From assembly GCF_900099805.1 (NCBI RefSeq), contig NZ_FNDR01000007.1:62001-126000 (forward strand): 64,000 nt of DNA, read 5' to 3'. The notes under the pieces were generated by a model. That model was not told where the DNA came from, did not search any database, and worked only from the letters and a program-made list of their open reading frames with translations. The position numbers and the translations under genes are program-made. Every line of letters starts with the position of its first letter. Positions within the stretch are counted from its first letter, which is position 1. This document shows, in pieces, positions 33,539 to 41,385 of the stretch. The DNA is from Variovorax sp. OV700 (GTDB lineage Bacteria > Pseudomonadota > Gammaproteobacteria > Burkholderiales > Burkholderiaceae_C).

Positions 33539-34657
33539 TTAAGCGATTTCTATAAGATTTGGCTGCGCGGTTTCGCGCCACCGCTGCTTGATGTAGACCT
33601 CGGTCGTCGCCTTGTTCTTGTGGCCGCAGAGCATCTGGATCTGCTCAATCGGCACGCCGGCGAGCCACATGTCAGTGGCGCCTTTGCCCTTGAGGTCGCG
33701 GAACCCGAAGGAAGGCATGGGCGCGATGCCGCGGGCCTTGCGCCGGATGTTGGCCACGTCGATGGACTTCTTCAGGTTGGAGCAGATTCCGTCATAGGTG
33801 TAGGCGTCGCCGTCCAGCCGGTGCACCAGCGGCTGCTTCAGCCGTACGACGTTGGTCTGCGTGCCAAGGGCTTTATCGAGCAGCATGGTCACGCTGGCTG
33901 GCAGCGCGATCTTCAGCTCGAGCTTCGTCTTGTTCTGGATGTGGTGCAGCTTGCGCACCCCGTTCTCGACGATCAGGTTGGCCGAAGTCCATAGCACGAT
34001 ATCGCTCTCCGGGCGCTGCAGGGTCCGATAGGTCAACTCCATCATCAGGCGCTCGCTGGCCGCGGCCACCGCGTAGACCTCGCGGAACTCGTCGTGGGTG
34101 ACATAGCGGGCCCGGCGCACCTCCTTGTTGCGCTGCACGCCGCTAGCACGCAGGCAGGGGTTGTATTCCAAGCCGGGCACCTTGCCCGTACGCAGCAGCC
34201 AGCCGAAGCACGCGGACAGGCAAGCGCGCTCGCGGTTGGCTGGGGTCGGTCGGCCAAGCTCCTGCATGGTGGTGAGGAAGTCCTGCACCATCGCCGGCGT
34301 GATGTCTCGTGGCGTGCGCGGCGGCCCGAAGAAGACGCGCAGGGCGCCGCGCTTGCGTTTTTCGGTGGGCGCTTCGATGGCGTCACGGTAATCGTCGCGA
34401 GTGCGCGCCGCCATGGTCTTCTTCAGCACCCGTTGGTCGCAGTGCAGTAGGAACTGGTCGAGCCAGTAGACCATCGTGCCGTAGAGGCTCTGAGGATCGT
34501 TGTGGATCCGGGCCTTGCGGTTCGCTTCTTCCTTGTCGGTGCCGAGGCGCTCCCACTTCCCTTCGCGGTGGACGTAGTAATACGCCCCGTGGTTGAGGTA
34601 AACGCGGGGCTCCAGCCCCGTGTCGGTTTTGCGGCGGCGACCCATGGTGGGGGGCAT
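33539..34657 (-). CDS. int: Tyrosine recombinase (phage integrase)
   Basis: 372-residue site-specific recombinase. The arm-type/SAM-like N-terminal region is at about 60-150 and the catalytic domain from about 175. Catalytic residues are visible: an arginine in TLQRPESD, lysine in NKTKLELKI, the RDLKGKGAT segment in the H-x-x-R position, and histidine then tyrosine in CGHKNKATTEVYIK. The second arginine of the H-x-x-R box is lysine, a variant I note. ATG 34657 directly follows the upstream stop and has GGAAGA. It probably integrates at the tRNA-Asn site 1.8 kb away. Confidence 0.93.
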   Translation of the reverse strand: MPPTMGRRRKTDTGLEPRVYLNHGAYYYVHREGKWERLGTDKEEANRKARIHNDPQSLYGTMVYWLDQFLLHCDQRVLKKTMAARTRDDYRDAIEAPTEKRKRGALRVFFGPPRTPRDITPAMVQDFLTTMQELGRPTPANRERACLSACFGWLLRTGKVPGLEYNPCLRASGVQRNKEVRRARYVTHDEFREVYAVAAASERLMMELTYRTLQRPESDIVLWTSANLIVENGVRKLHHIQNKTKLELKIALPASVTMLLDKALGTQTNVVRLKQPLVHRLDGDAYTYDGICSNLKKSIDVANIRRKARGIAPMPSFGFRDLKGKGATDMWLAGVPIEQIQMLCGHKNKATTEVYIKQRWRETAQPNLIEIA

Positions 34658-34658
34658 A

Positions 34659-34976
34659 TTAGGCGGTCTTCCTGCCGAAAAGGGCGACCACGGCGGCGCG
34701 GTCGCCCGTGGCTGTGCACAGTTGGTCCTGAGCTGCTGGCACCGAACCGAGAGCGGCACGGCCGCTCAGCACCGCCTCGGCATGCGATCGCACCACAAGC
34801 GGCCGGCCGTTCGGCTTGCGGTTCACGACCAGGCCCAAGCTTGCCAGTCGCTTGCACTTCGCGGCATGAGAGTTGGTGGCCAGGCCTTCGCAAATGCCGT
34901 CGATCTCTTCGTCCCTCAGGAACATTCCAGAAGCAGGGCTCCCTTCCTGCCCATGCAACCTGGCGAAGCACTTCAC
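34659..34976 (-). CDS. DUF4224 domain phage protein
   Basis: 105 residues with the DUF4224 pattern FLRDEEIDGICEG (about 19-31), then RLASLGLVV and NGRPLVVRSHAE. This family of small helix-turn-helix-like proteins is common next to phage integrases and may be an excisionase-type or regulatory protein. The start is GTG 34976 with GGGAGGTG upstream and overlaps the preceding stop (GTGA). It is followed at once by the integrase. Confidence 0.8.
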   Translation of the reverse strand: MKCFARLHGQEGSPASGMFLRDEEIDGICEGLATNSHAAKCKRLASLGLVVNRKPNGRPLVVRSHAEAVLSGRAALGSVPAAQDQLCTATGDRAAVVALFGRKTA

Positions 34977-35704
34977 GCGGCACCTCCCGCCACGCTGATC
35001 GCCACAGCATCGCTACCTTCCACAGCCGCAACCAGGCGCGCCACCGGCGGCAGGCACAACACGTTGTCTCGCAGCGCCTCGAGGCTCCCGTCGTTCTGCA
35101 GATCGAAGTCGGCGGAAACCTTGTGCCGCTCACTGCTGTGCTGCGCTGTGTCGCCGTTCAAAACGACCGCATGCGGACTGTGGACCCGAACCACGCTGAC
35201 CTGCACTCCAAGCCCGCGCAGTGCTGCCTCTTCCACCGGGTCACGCAGATCCGTGATCGCGATGCGGCGAAAGCCCAGCGACGCTTGCCGGCCGATCCAC
35301 CGCGTCACGATGCCGGCGTAGTGGGCAGGCCGGAACCGGCGTTGGAAGTCCGCCCATTGCTGCATCGCCCAGCGTGGGCTGCGCGGCTCGTGCAGGCTCT
35401 CGCCGCCTTCGAAGCACCAGCTGATGAAAGCCGGCTCGCCGCACATGCCCACGGCAAGCGCCGGGATCAACAATTCCTTCGTTGGTCGGTGGCTGAGCAT
35501 GCGCTCGTCAATGCGCCACGCTGCGGCAATCTCGCGTCTCAAGGCGTCACCGAACGCGATGGACAGAAACGCCCGATGGTTGACCAGCACCGCGGCGGCG
35601 CTATCCTTGCCCGCGCCGGCCTTGCCGGTGAATGCGATCACGGTGACGCGTTGCTGCGGGGCCTTGCGGCTCTGGCGCAGCGGTTCGAAGTTGACACGGT
35701 TCAT
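34973..35704 (-). CDS. Deoxynucleoside monophosphate kinase-like protein
   Basis: 243-residue P-loop kinase with TGKAGAGKDSAA (about 27-38) and ITDLRDPVEEAALR further on, as in phage dNMP kinases that feed phage DNA synthesis. The frame is open upstream to 35935; ATG 35704 (MNRVNFEPL) fits the family N-terminus. It overlaps the next gene by four bases, so it belongs to the integrase operon. Confidence 0.8.
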   Translation of the reverse strand: MNRVNFEPLRQSRKAPQQRVTVIAFTGKAGAGKDSAAAVLVNHRAFLSIAFGDALRREIAAAWRIDERMLSHRPTKELLIPALAVGMCGEPAFISWCFEGGESLHEPRSPRWAMQQWADFQRRFRPAHYAGIVTRWIGRQASLGFRRIAITDLRDPVEEAALRGLGVQVSVVRVHSPHAVVLNGDTAQHSSERHKVSADFDLQNDGSLEALRDNVLCLPPVARLVAAVEGSDAVAISVAGGAA

Positions 35705-35730
35705 TGCCGTCTTTCCCTGTGGTTGAAAAA

Positions 35731-36006
35731 TCAGTCGTCGTCGCGCTCGCCCGATGCGGCGCGCTTGCGGTCGAAGAGAGGCAGGCCGCCGAGCAGCAGC
35801 TGCATAGGGCGGCAGGCCGGCTGGCGCTGCACGCGCGCCGGTGCCAGGCCGGCCGCGGTGGGATGCCTGGCGGCGATGCGAACGAGTCGGCTGCGCACCC
35901 GGTCCTGCATCACCGTCTCGAAGTCCTCGGCCCACCGAAACCGTGCCGCCATGCGTGCGCAGGCATCGCGCAGCAGCTGGTCGGTGGGCTCGATTGCGTG
36001 GGCCAT
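35731..36006 (-). CDS. Small phage protein, hypothetical
   Basis: 91 residues starting MAHAIEPTDQLLRDACARM with AGGGAAG upstream. It has an N-terminal helical region (RFRWAEDFETVMQDRVRSRLVRI) and an Arg/Pro-rich C-terminus ending GERDDD. No family recognised. It is part of the close-packed early gene run. Confidence 0.65.
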   Translation of the reverse strand: MAHAIEPTDQLLRDACARMAARFRWAEDFETVMQDRVRSRLVRIAARHPTAAGLAPARVQRQPACRPMQLLLGGLPLFDRKRAASGERDDD

Positions 36007-36022
36007 GGCGGCTTCCCTGAGG

Positions 36023-36307
36023 TCAGTGCCAGGCCGGCATATCGAGGTGCCGCGCGTTCGGGCCGCAGCTACCCTGCGCCGCTCGTGCGGCGTCGAGCGC
36101 TTCCGGCTGCCCAGACAGACGCACCGCGGGGCTGTCGCACAGCAGGCGGCCGGCGCGGGCTGTGGAGTGCGAGCACAGCTCGCATGCGCGAAACAGCGTC
36201 CCCGGAGGCTTCGACACTGGCTTGCTGTGCCCCGCGCAAGGTGGCGAGACATGCACGAAGTGCACGGCCACCGCGTCAGGGCCTTCTGCGGGGTCATGGA
36301 ACCTCAC
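36023..36307 (-). CDS. Cysteine-containing small phage protein
   Basis: 94 residues with the pattern CELCSHSTARAGRLLCDSP, then AARAAQGSCGPNARHLDMP near the end. The four cysteines and conserved C-terminal CGPNA motif recur in small proteins of P2-like Burkholderia phages (recalled) and could bind metal. Starts at GTG 36307, overlapping the previous stop (GTGA). Function unknown. Confidence 0.65.
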   Translation of the reverse strand: MRFHDPAEGPDAVAVHFVHVSPPCAGHSKPVSKPPGTLFRACELCSHSTARAGRLLCDSPAVRLSGQPEALDAARAAQGSCGPNARHLDMPAWH

Positions 36308-36510
36308 TTGGCGCCTCGCGCAGGCATGGGCACCACGTTGTCGAGTTCGAGGCTCTGCTGCCGCTCCTCGGCCTTGCGCTGCGCCTCCCGGGCCAGTGCG
36401 CGGCGTGCTGCCTTGAACGTCTCGCGAATATCCGTATGCGCGGAGTCCCGGTACTTGAAGCCAGGCGTGTAGACGCTGCGCGTCGGCATCGTTTTGCGGG
36501 GAATGCTCAT
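36304..36510 (-). CDS. Small phage protein, hypothetical
   Basis: 68 residues, basic, starting MSIPRKTMPTRSVYTPG and ending with an alpha-helical RRALAREAQRKAEERQQ segment. GGAGG precedes ATG 36510 at ideal spacing. Overlaps both neighbours by four bases. No function recognised. Confidence 0.7.
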   Translation of the reverse strand: MSIPRKTMPTRSVYTPGFKYRDSAHTDIRETFKAARRALAREAQRKAEERQQSLELDNVVPMPARGAK

Positions 36511-36653
36511 GCCGACCTCCGCACGCTCAGCAGCCGCACGTCGCCGAAGCGATTGAAAGCGAAGTCCTCGGCCGCAGCGCACGACGTGGCCAGCTGGACA
36601 TAGCCATAGAAGACGCCGGCGGCGTCGATGACCTTCACGAGATAGGCATGCAT
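36507..36653 (-). CDS. Very small phage protein
   Basis: 48 residues, MHAYLVKVIDAAGVFYGYVQ at the start, then ATSCAAAEDFAFNRFGDVRLLSVRR. The stop overlaps the next start (ATGA). Its small size makes it easy to miss, but it fills the gap between two real genes in a gapless operon and has a strand-helix pattern of a folded protein. Function unknown. Confidence 0.6.
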   Translation of the reverse strand: MHAYLVKVIDAAGVFYGYVQLATSCAAAEDFAFNRFGDVRLLSVRRSA

Positions 36654-36655
36654 GG

Positions 36656-36877
36656 TCAGGTTTCGCTTGCAGCGGTGGTGGTTGAAGTGGGGAAGGGCGC
36701 GGGCTCGACGCGGTCGACCAGCCGGCCCAACGCCGTCTCGGCCAGCAGGCGAGCGGCCTCCGCATCGCGTGCGCGTAGCTGGACGAACAGGGCGATGGGC
36801 GCCTGGCCGGGAACGGCATGGCGGTAGTGGCAGCGGAATGGCTGCGAGCGGGTGATGTGCATGGGGTTGGAGGTCAT
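36656..36877 (-). CDS. Small phage protein, hypothetical
   Basis: 73 residues, starting MTSNPMHITRSQPFRCHYRH, with a central helix (RARDAEAARLLAETALGRLVDR). It lies directly after the primase gene and belongs to the same transcript. No ribosome-binding site stands out and no family is recognised. Confidence 0.6.
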   Translation of the reverse strand: MTSNPMHITRSQPFRCHYRHAVPGQAPIALFVQLRARDAEAARLLAETALGRLVDRVEPAPFPTSTTTAASET

Positions 36878-36882
36878 GGTTT

Positions 36883-39735
36883 TCAGGAGCCGCGGCCTGG
36901 GCGTTCGAACACCCAGCAATGCACCGTCTTCGGCACCTCGAGGCCGGCTTCGGCGCGAACGCGGATGGCGCTGTTCACCGACTTGATGTCGATGAAGCGG
37001 CGGGTTTTGCTGGTGCGCAGCACCTTCTTGAGGTCGGCAAGCAGCGGGATCTGCTGGCGGTGCGTGTTCGCTTTCTCGACGAACTCGTTCAGGTTCACGG
37101 CGATCTGGTCGCCATCGCGGCTGTGGTTGAGCAGCGGCCGGTCGATGTGCCCGTGCTTCACCGACTCCACGCCCAGGCTGTCGAGGTAGTCGAAGGCCTC
37201 CCAGAATTCGTGCACCAGCGGGTGGTCGGCGTTGATCGACTGCTGCCGTTCCCGTGCCATCGCGACGATCTGTGCCTGCACCTGGGCGAACTGCGCATCG
37301 TCCAGCGCCACCACACTCCGCATTGCCGTCGCCATGGCGAGCAGCTGAGCGTGGTTCTTGGCGATGCGCGGCTTGTGGATCCCGTCCTGCTCGAGCAGAA
37401 AGCGGATGTTCTGGTCGTGGTCCGCCACTACTGTTGCCATCACCTCGGCCTCGCGCTTGAGCGCGGCCAGGATGAATCCGCTCACCTGCTCGATCTCGAC
37501 CTTCTCCAGCGCCTTGGCGCTCTCGTAGCTCGCCGAGGTGAACCCCCGGGTGTCGAAGGTCATGTGGCAGATCCGCTCCATGATGGCCTGCGAGGCCTGC
37601 ACCTGGTTGTTCTGGCTGATGACGATCGATGCGCGAAACGGCGGGTCGTAGGTCTCGTTGCCGCCGGTCTTCACGCCCGTGGTGCGGATGCTGTTGCCGT
37701 TGTAGGCGTCCTTCAGCTCGTCCCAGTCGAAGCTCTTCACATGCGACTGGCTGCCGCTCTTCGTCTCCCGGTCGGACTCGATCAGCACGATGGGCAAGTT
37801 GCTCACCTGCGTGAAGGTGCGCAGCCGGCCCGCCGAGGTGGACTTCGACGGGTCGAAGCCCTCGTAGTCGCGGCCGAACAGCTTCCACAGAAACTGGATC
37901 AGCGTTGTCTTGCCCGAGCCCGGCTCGCCCACGATCTCCAGGAACGGAAAACTCTGCTGCTCGCCACGCACCTGCTCGGCAAACAGGCTGCCAAACCAGT
38001 AGGCGAGGGCGATGTAGCCCTTGGCGCCGAAGGCCGACCACAGGTGCTTCTGCCAGGAATGGTCGTAGCCCTGGCGGTCGGTGTTGACGTGCAGGTGAAT
38101 CGACTTCTGCAGCGTCTTGATCGACAGCTTGTCGAAGTCGAAGTAGTCCTCTTTGTTGGCCTCGTGAACGGCGCCATCGCGCACGGCCACCTTGCCGAAG
38201 ATGTAGGTCTTGTGCGAGGCGCTGTAGCCGATGAAATCGACCGTCTGAACGATCTTGATGTTGTCCAGCTGCCGCTGCATCATGATTTCCAGCTGCAGGC
38301 TGGTGCCGCTGTAGATGGCGCCAGCGGCCATGTGCAGCAGCTGCTTCTTGAACTCGCTCCCGGTGGTCAGTTGGCCGGCGGTGAAGGTGCCCTTGATCTC
38401 CGGCCCGTCATGGGGGAACGTGACGCGGAAGTAATACCAGGCCTCGCCCGTGATCTCGTGGCGCTGGTAGTACAGCGCCTGCGGCCGGCAGTTTGCGATC
38501 GGCTGCAACACGCCCGATTCCTTGAGCGCCTGCGTGCGCAGATCATCGTCGTTCAGCGGCTCCGTGTGGCCCTGCGCAATCGACTCCTTGATCCGGTCCT
38601 CGGCCTTGCCGTACCGGTCCAGATCCAGCTTGAACCAATACAGCCGGTTGCTGTGGTCGAAGTCGAAGCTCGCCTTGCTCGTGCGGTTGTAGATCAGCAG
38701 CGCCTTGTCTTGCGGCGTGGCGGCCAGCAGCAGGGCGCCGTGATAGCGGTAGTCCTCAAGGTGGCTCTCCTCGAGCCGGCCACGCTGGTGCAGATCGTTC
38801 CAGTCGATCTTGCGTTTGTCCGTCTGCGGTATCTGCGCCGCGCTGCAGATCCACCCAGCGTCGCGGGCGCGCTTCACGTACTTGAGCGTGAAGTCCCGTC
38901 CGGCCTTGTCGCCGTCGAAGGCCCACACCAGGCGCGGCATGTCGACAGCGCCGTTCTGCCCGTCGACCGTTGCCTTCAGATCGGCCAGCGCCTTCTCGGG
39001 GTAGTTGTTGCAGCTCAGAAGCGCCACCGCCGCAATGCCGTGGTGCGCCAGGGCGATCGCGTCGAAGATCCCTTCGACTAGCCACAACTCCGCTGGCGGT
39101 GGCAGGGCCGGCCGGGCAGGGCCTGCGGGCGAGGCAGCCTGCAGCGCCCGAGCCAGCGCAGTTTCGGGCGTCGGTGCCACCGGCGCGGCGAAGCTCAGTT
39201 GGGGCAGCGCCCACCAGGTGCCGGCGTAGCTCCCGCCTGTCTTGAAATTGGCTTTCTTCTTTCCGAAGCGCTGCGGCCGGTCGAAAAGCCGCTCCCACCA
39301 AGTCTGCGCCAGCTGAAATCGCACAGTGCCGGTGCCCGCGCCGCGGCCCTGGTCGGCGCGTGCATCGAAGTAGCTCTCCTGCGCATAGGTGCCCTTGATG
39401 AGCGAGAGATCGAACCCTCGCCCGTCCCGCAGATATGCATCCGCCGCAGCGTTCGGGTTCTGCTGGTCGAGCGGCTTTTCCAGTTCCGGCTTCTGGAAGC
39501 GCTCCGTCCACGAGCTGAAGAGGTCGGGGTACAGCTCCTTCGCGTGGTCTTCGTAGCCGCAGTTGTTGGTGCGCTCGCACTTGACCACCCATGGGCTCGC
39601 GGCGTAGGTCCACATCGACTTCTTGCCGCAGGTCGGGCAGATGCCCGAGCGAAGGTACTTGCCGTCCGGCGACCGCTTGAAGTCGAAGTCCTGCACCAGG
39701 TTGCCGGCGATTTCCTCGAGCAGATCTCGGTTCAT
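36883..39735 (-). CDS. Bifunctional phage DNA primase/helicase
   Basis: 950-residue replication protein. A zinc-finger primase N-terminus has C33/C36 and C53/C59. The Toprim domain is marked by E221 (LVEGIFDAIAL) and DGDKAGRD (274-281). A C-terminal helicase-like ATPase has Walker A GEPGSGKT (603-610) with IVLIESD as a Walker B-like strand. P2-like phages of this type use such a protein for replication in place of P2 A/B. It is the largest early gene and is transcribed toward the integrase. Confidence 0.9.
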   Translation of the reverse strand: MNRDLLEEIAGNLVQDFDFKRSPDGKYLRSGICPTCGKKSMWTYAASPWVVKCERTNNCGYEDHAKELYPDLFSSWTERFQKPELEKPLDQQNPNAAADAYLRDGRGFDLSLIKGTYAQESYFDARADQGRGAGTGTVRFQLAQTWWERLFDRPQRFGKKKANFKTGGSYAGTWWALPQLSFAAPVAPTPETALARALQAASPAGPARPALPPPAELWLVEGIFDAIALAHHGIAAVALLSCNNYPEKALADLKATVDGQNGAVDMPRLVWAFDGDKAGRDFTLKYVKRARDAGWICSAAQIPQTDKRKIDWNDLHQRGRLEESHLEDYRYHGALLLAATPQDKALLIYNRTSKASFDFDHSNRLYWFKLDLDRYGKAEDRIKESIAQGHTEPLNDDDLRTQALKESGVLQPIANCRPQALYYQRHEITGEAWYYFRVTFPHDGPEIKGTFTAGQLTTGSEFKKQLLHMAAGAIYSGTSLQLEIMMQRQLDNIKIVQTVDFIGYSASHKTYIFGKVAVRDGAVHEANKEDYFDFDKLSIKTLQKSIHLHVNTDRQGYDHSWQKHLWSAFGAKGYIALAYWFGSLFAEQVRGEQQSFPFLEIVGEPGSGKTTLIQFLWKLFGRDYEGFDPSKSTSAGRLRTFTQVSNLPIVLIESDRETKSGSQSHVKSFDWDELKDAYNGNSIRTTGVKTGGNETYDPPFRASIVISQNNQVQASQAIMERICHMTFDTRGFTSASYESAKALEKVEIEQVSGFILAALKREAEVMATVVADHDQNIRFLLEQDGIHKPRIAKNHAQLLAMATAMRSVVALDDAQFAQVQAQIVAMARERQQSINADHPLVHEFWEAFDYLDSLGVESVKHGHIDRPLLNHSRDGDQIAVNLNEFVEKANTHRQQIPLLADLKKVLRTSKTRRFIDIKSVNSAIRVRAEAGLEVPKTVHCWVFERPGRGS

Positions 39736-39887
39736 CGGGATCTCGCAGCCTGCGGTCGAATTCGGAAGGGGGAGAGCGTGGTCTTCTTCATGTCAGCAAA
39801 TTCGGGGTGAGCACGTCCCGCAGTGCCTCCGAACAGGCACCGCAGGGGGTGGGGTATGGAAATGGGGAAGGGCGCGCGCTCTGGCGG

Positions 39888-40211
39888 CTATGAGGGCCCG
39901 TCAGGGCCGCTGGGCGGGAACAGGTCGAGCGTCGTTGGCGGCGTGAGGCACGGCGTGTAATCCGCTTCTGCAGCGCACCGAATCAACTGCGCGATCACGG
40001 CACGCCGGACGTGCGTCGACAACGGAAGGGCCACGGTCGGGTCAGGCGTCGACGAGATCGACAGGGTCATGTCCGCCACCGTCGTAGCCCGCCAGGTGTG
40101 CCCACATTCCCGATTGCTGCAGATGACGTAGTGCTGCGAGACCGTCGGCGAAAGACGCTCCGTCGAGCGAATGGTCCCGAGCTGCTTGCAATGCGGGCAG
40201 CTGACCCTCAT
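39888..40211 (-). CDS. ogr: Ogr/Delta-type zinc-finger late activator
   Basis: 107-residue protein with the exact P2 Ogr cysteine spacing: C5-x2-C8-x22-C31-x4-C36. Ogr proteins bind the late-promoter palindromes and contact the RNA polymerase alpha subunit. ATG 40211 gives MRVSCPHC. It probably recognises the CTTGTAGA-N7-TCTACAAG sites at 53729 and 61303. It extends about 35 residues beyond the P2 protein. About 150 bases between this gene and the primase hold nothing convincing. Confidence 0.85.
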   Translation of the reverse strand: MRVSCPHCKQLGTIRSTERLSPTVSQHYVICSNRECGHTWRATTVADMTLSISSTPDPTVALPLSTHVRRAVIAQLIRCAAEADYTPCLTPPTTLDLFPPSGPDGPS

Positions 40212-40411
40212 GCAAAGCCCTTGGTGCCGGCGACACGGTCGACCAGGTATAGCGCCCGTCCGCGTCCGGTGCTTGTGCGCGCAGCGCGCCGAAGCCGGGT
40301 CTTGATGAGCCACTCGGCTGCTGCTTCCAGCGAGGGAAGCCCGCGCTCTTCCTGCACGCGCTCGATCAACGTGCGGTCGGCGTCGGTCAGATGGATGATG
40401 TGCTCAGGCAT
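40208..40411 (-). CDS. Ribbon-helix-helix-type small protein
   Basis: 67 residues with MPEHIIHLTDADRTLIERVQEE start and an EAAAEWLIKTRLRR helix, resembling small RHH DNA-binding proteins. The start ATG 40411 lies in a frame open further upstream. Stop overlaps the ogr start (ATGA). Could repress early genes; role unknown. Confidence 0.6.
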   Translation of the reverse strand: MPEHIIHLTDADRTLIERVQEERGLPSLEAAAEWLIKTRLRRAARTSTGRGRALYLVDRVAGTKGFA

Positions 40412-40466
40412 GCGTGCTGTTCGGCTGACGTTTTTGCGCTCGGTAGCGGCTCGTTGCGGTCTTCGC

Positions 40467-40661
40467 TCAGGCCGTTCGCTCGTTGACACTCAGGGCATGC
40501 GACAAAACTTGCTGAGCCTCCCGCATCACCAGATCGCGCAACAGCGTCGAGAGCTGCTCGCCTTGGTAGTTCGCCAATGCCTGGACGAGCCCATGCTCGT
40601 AGTCGTCGAGGCGCAAGGTGAGGCGGTTGTCGCGAATGCGTTTTGGGTCGGGATAGGTCAT
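40467..40661 (-). CDS. Ribbon-helix-helix phage protein
   Basis: 64 residues. The RNRLTLRLDDYEHGLVQALANY segment (about 10-32) is the typical beta strand plus helix A of CopG/Arc-like repressors, and LSTLLRDLVMREAQQVL is helix B. A DNA-binding regulator is likely. The start is ATG 40661. Confidence 0.65.
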   Translation of the reverse strand: MTYPDPKRIRDNRLTLRLDDYEHGLVQALANYQGEQLSTLLRDLVMREAQQVLSHALSVNERTA

Positions 40662-40688
40662 GGTCTTGCCGAGAGGGAAGGCGACACG

Positions 40689-40895
40689 TCAGGCGGAGAG
40701 GGATGCGCGCGTCCGCTCGCATTCAGCCAACCCGCGAAGCAGTGCGAGCCGCGCAACCGATGCGAGGGAGCGCTGTTCGCGGGCGGCAACCTTTTTGACC
40801 TGATCGAGTTCAGCTGGCAGCAGGCGAAGCGCAATGGGCTTCGCGCTTACAACACCGTTCGGGACGCGGTGCACGGGCTTGGAGACGGGTTTCAT
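40689..40895 (-). CDS. Ribbon-helix-helix-like early protein
   Basis: 68 residues from ATG 40895, with PIALRLLPAELDQVKKVAARE and a second SLASVARLALLRGL helix, again an RHH-type pattern. It is the first gene of the minus-strand early operon, facing the repressor. By position it corresponds to Cro/Cox-like lytic-switch proteins; function inferred only. Confidence 0.6.
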   Translation of the reverse strand: MKPVSKPVHRVPNGVVSAKPIALRLLPAELDQVKKVAAREQRSLASVARLALLRGLAECERTRASLSA

Positions 40896-40978
40896 TGTTG
40901 CGGGCGCTATGCTGTGTGAAACAGAAAATTGCACAGGGAGTCGGAAATATAGAGCAGAAAACTGCTTATTGCAACAAC
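40896..40978. promoter_or_regulatory. Divergent lysis/lysogeny control region
   Basis: This 83-base gap separates the repressor from the early operon. It holds the palindrome GCAG-AAAA-CTGC (40954-40965), a TGTG...GCACA imperfect palindrome (about 40913-40935) and long-range ATTGTTGC/GCAACAA arms at both ends. These are candidate operators and overlapping promoters of the switch. Confidence 0.55.
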
Positions 40979-41335
40979 ATGGAAGAAGAAATCCGCTTAT
41001 CTATCGGTGCGCGTCTGCGCGAAGAGCGAGAGAAGTTGGGTTTGTCCCAATCCGCTTTCGCTGAGATGGGCGGGGTGTCGCTTAGGGCGGAGCAGGATTG
41101 GGAGCGCGGAATTTCGGCACCCAAGGCCGACTTCTTGGCGGTCGCAGTCGCACAAGGCGTTGACGTTTTCTACGTGCTCACGGGGCGGCGAATTCCGGCC
41201 CTAGTCGATTCGTTGTCGAAAGACGAGCAAAACCTTGTTGAAAACTACAAGCGCACCGACGAAGAAGGGCGGGCAGCCGCCCGACGAGTCCTTTTCGCGC
41301 TCGCAAAACACAACACGGTGAAACAGTCCAGTTAG
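40979..41335 (+). CDS. CI-like XRE family repressor
   Basis: 118-residue phage repressor with an N-terminal XRE helix-turn-helix (GARLREEREKLGLSQSAFAEM, residues about 10-30, then AEQDWERGISAPKADFLAV). A short C-terminal helical domain suggests a non-cleavable repressor, with no S24 peptidase domain. ATG 40979 (MEEEIRLSI) is chosen over an earlier in-frame start at 40895. It is divergent from the early operon. Confidence 0.85.
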   Translation: MEEEIRLSIGARLREEREKLGLSQSAFAEMGGVSLRAEQDWERGISAPKADFLAVAVAQGVDVFYVLTGRRIPALVDSLSKDEQNLVENYKRTDEEGRAAARRVLFALAKHNTVKQSS

Positions 41336-41385
41336 GGGAACACGACCAGTGACCCGTGATTGGATGTTGCTGATTAGACGATCCG

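Noticed and set aside
34423..35133. 236-codon minus frame spanning the DUF4224 gene and integrase start
   Set aside because: Out of frame with two well-supported genes that have good start sites and family motifs.
39736..39887. 19-codon frame (39800s to the primase start) that overlaps the primase ATG
   Set aside because: Too short to judge, no ribosome-binding site, no similarity to known leader peptides.
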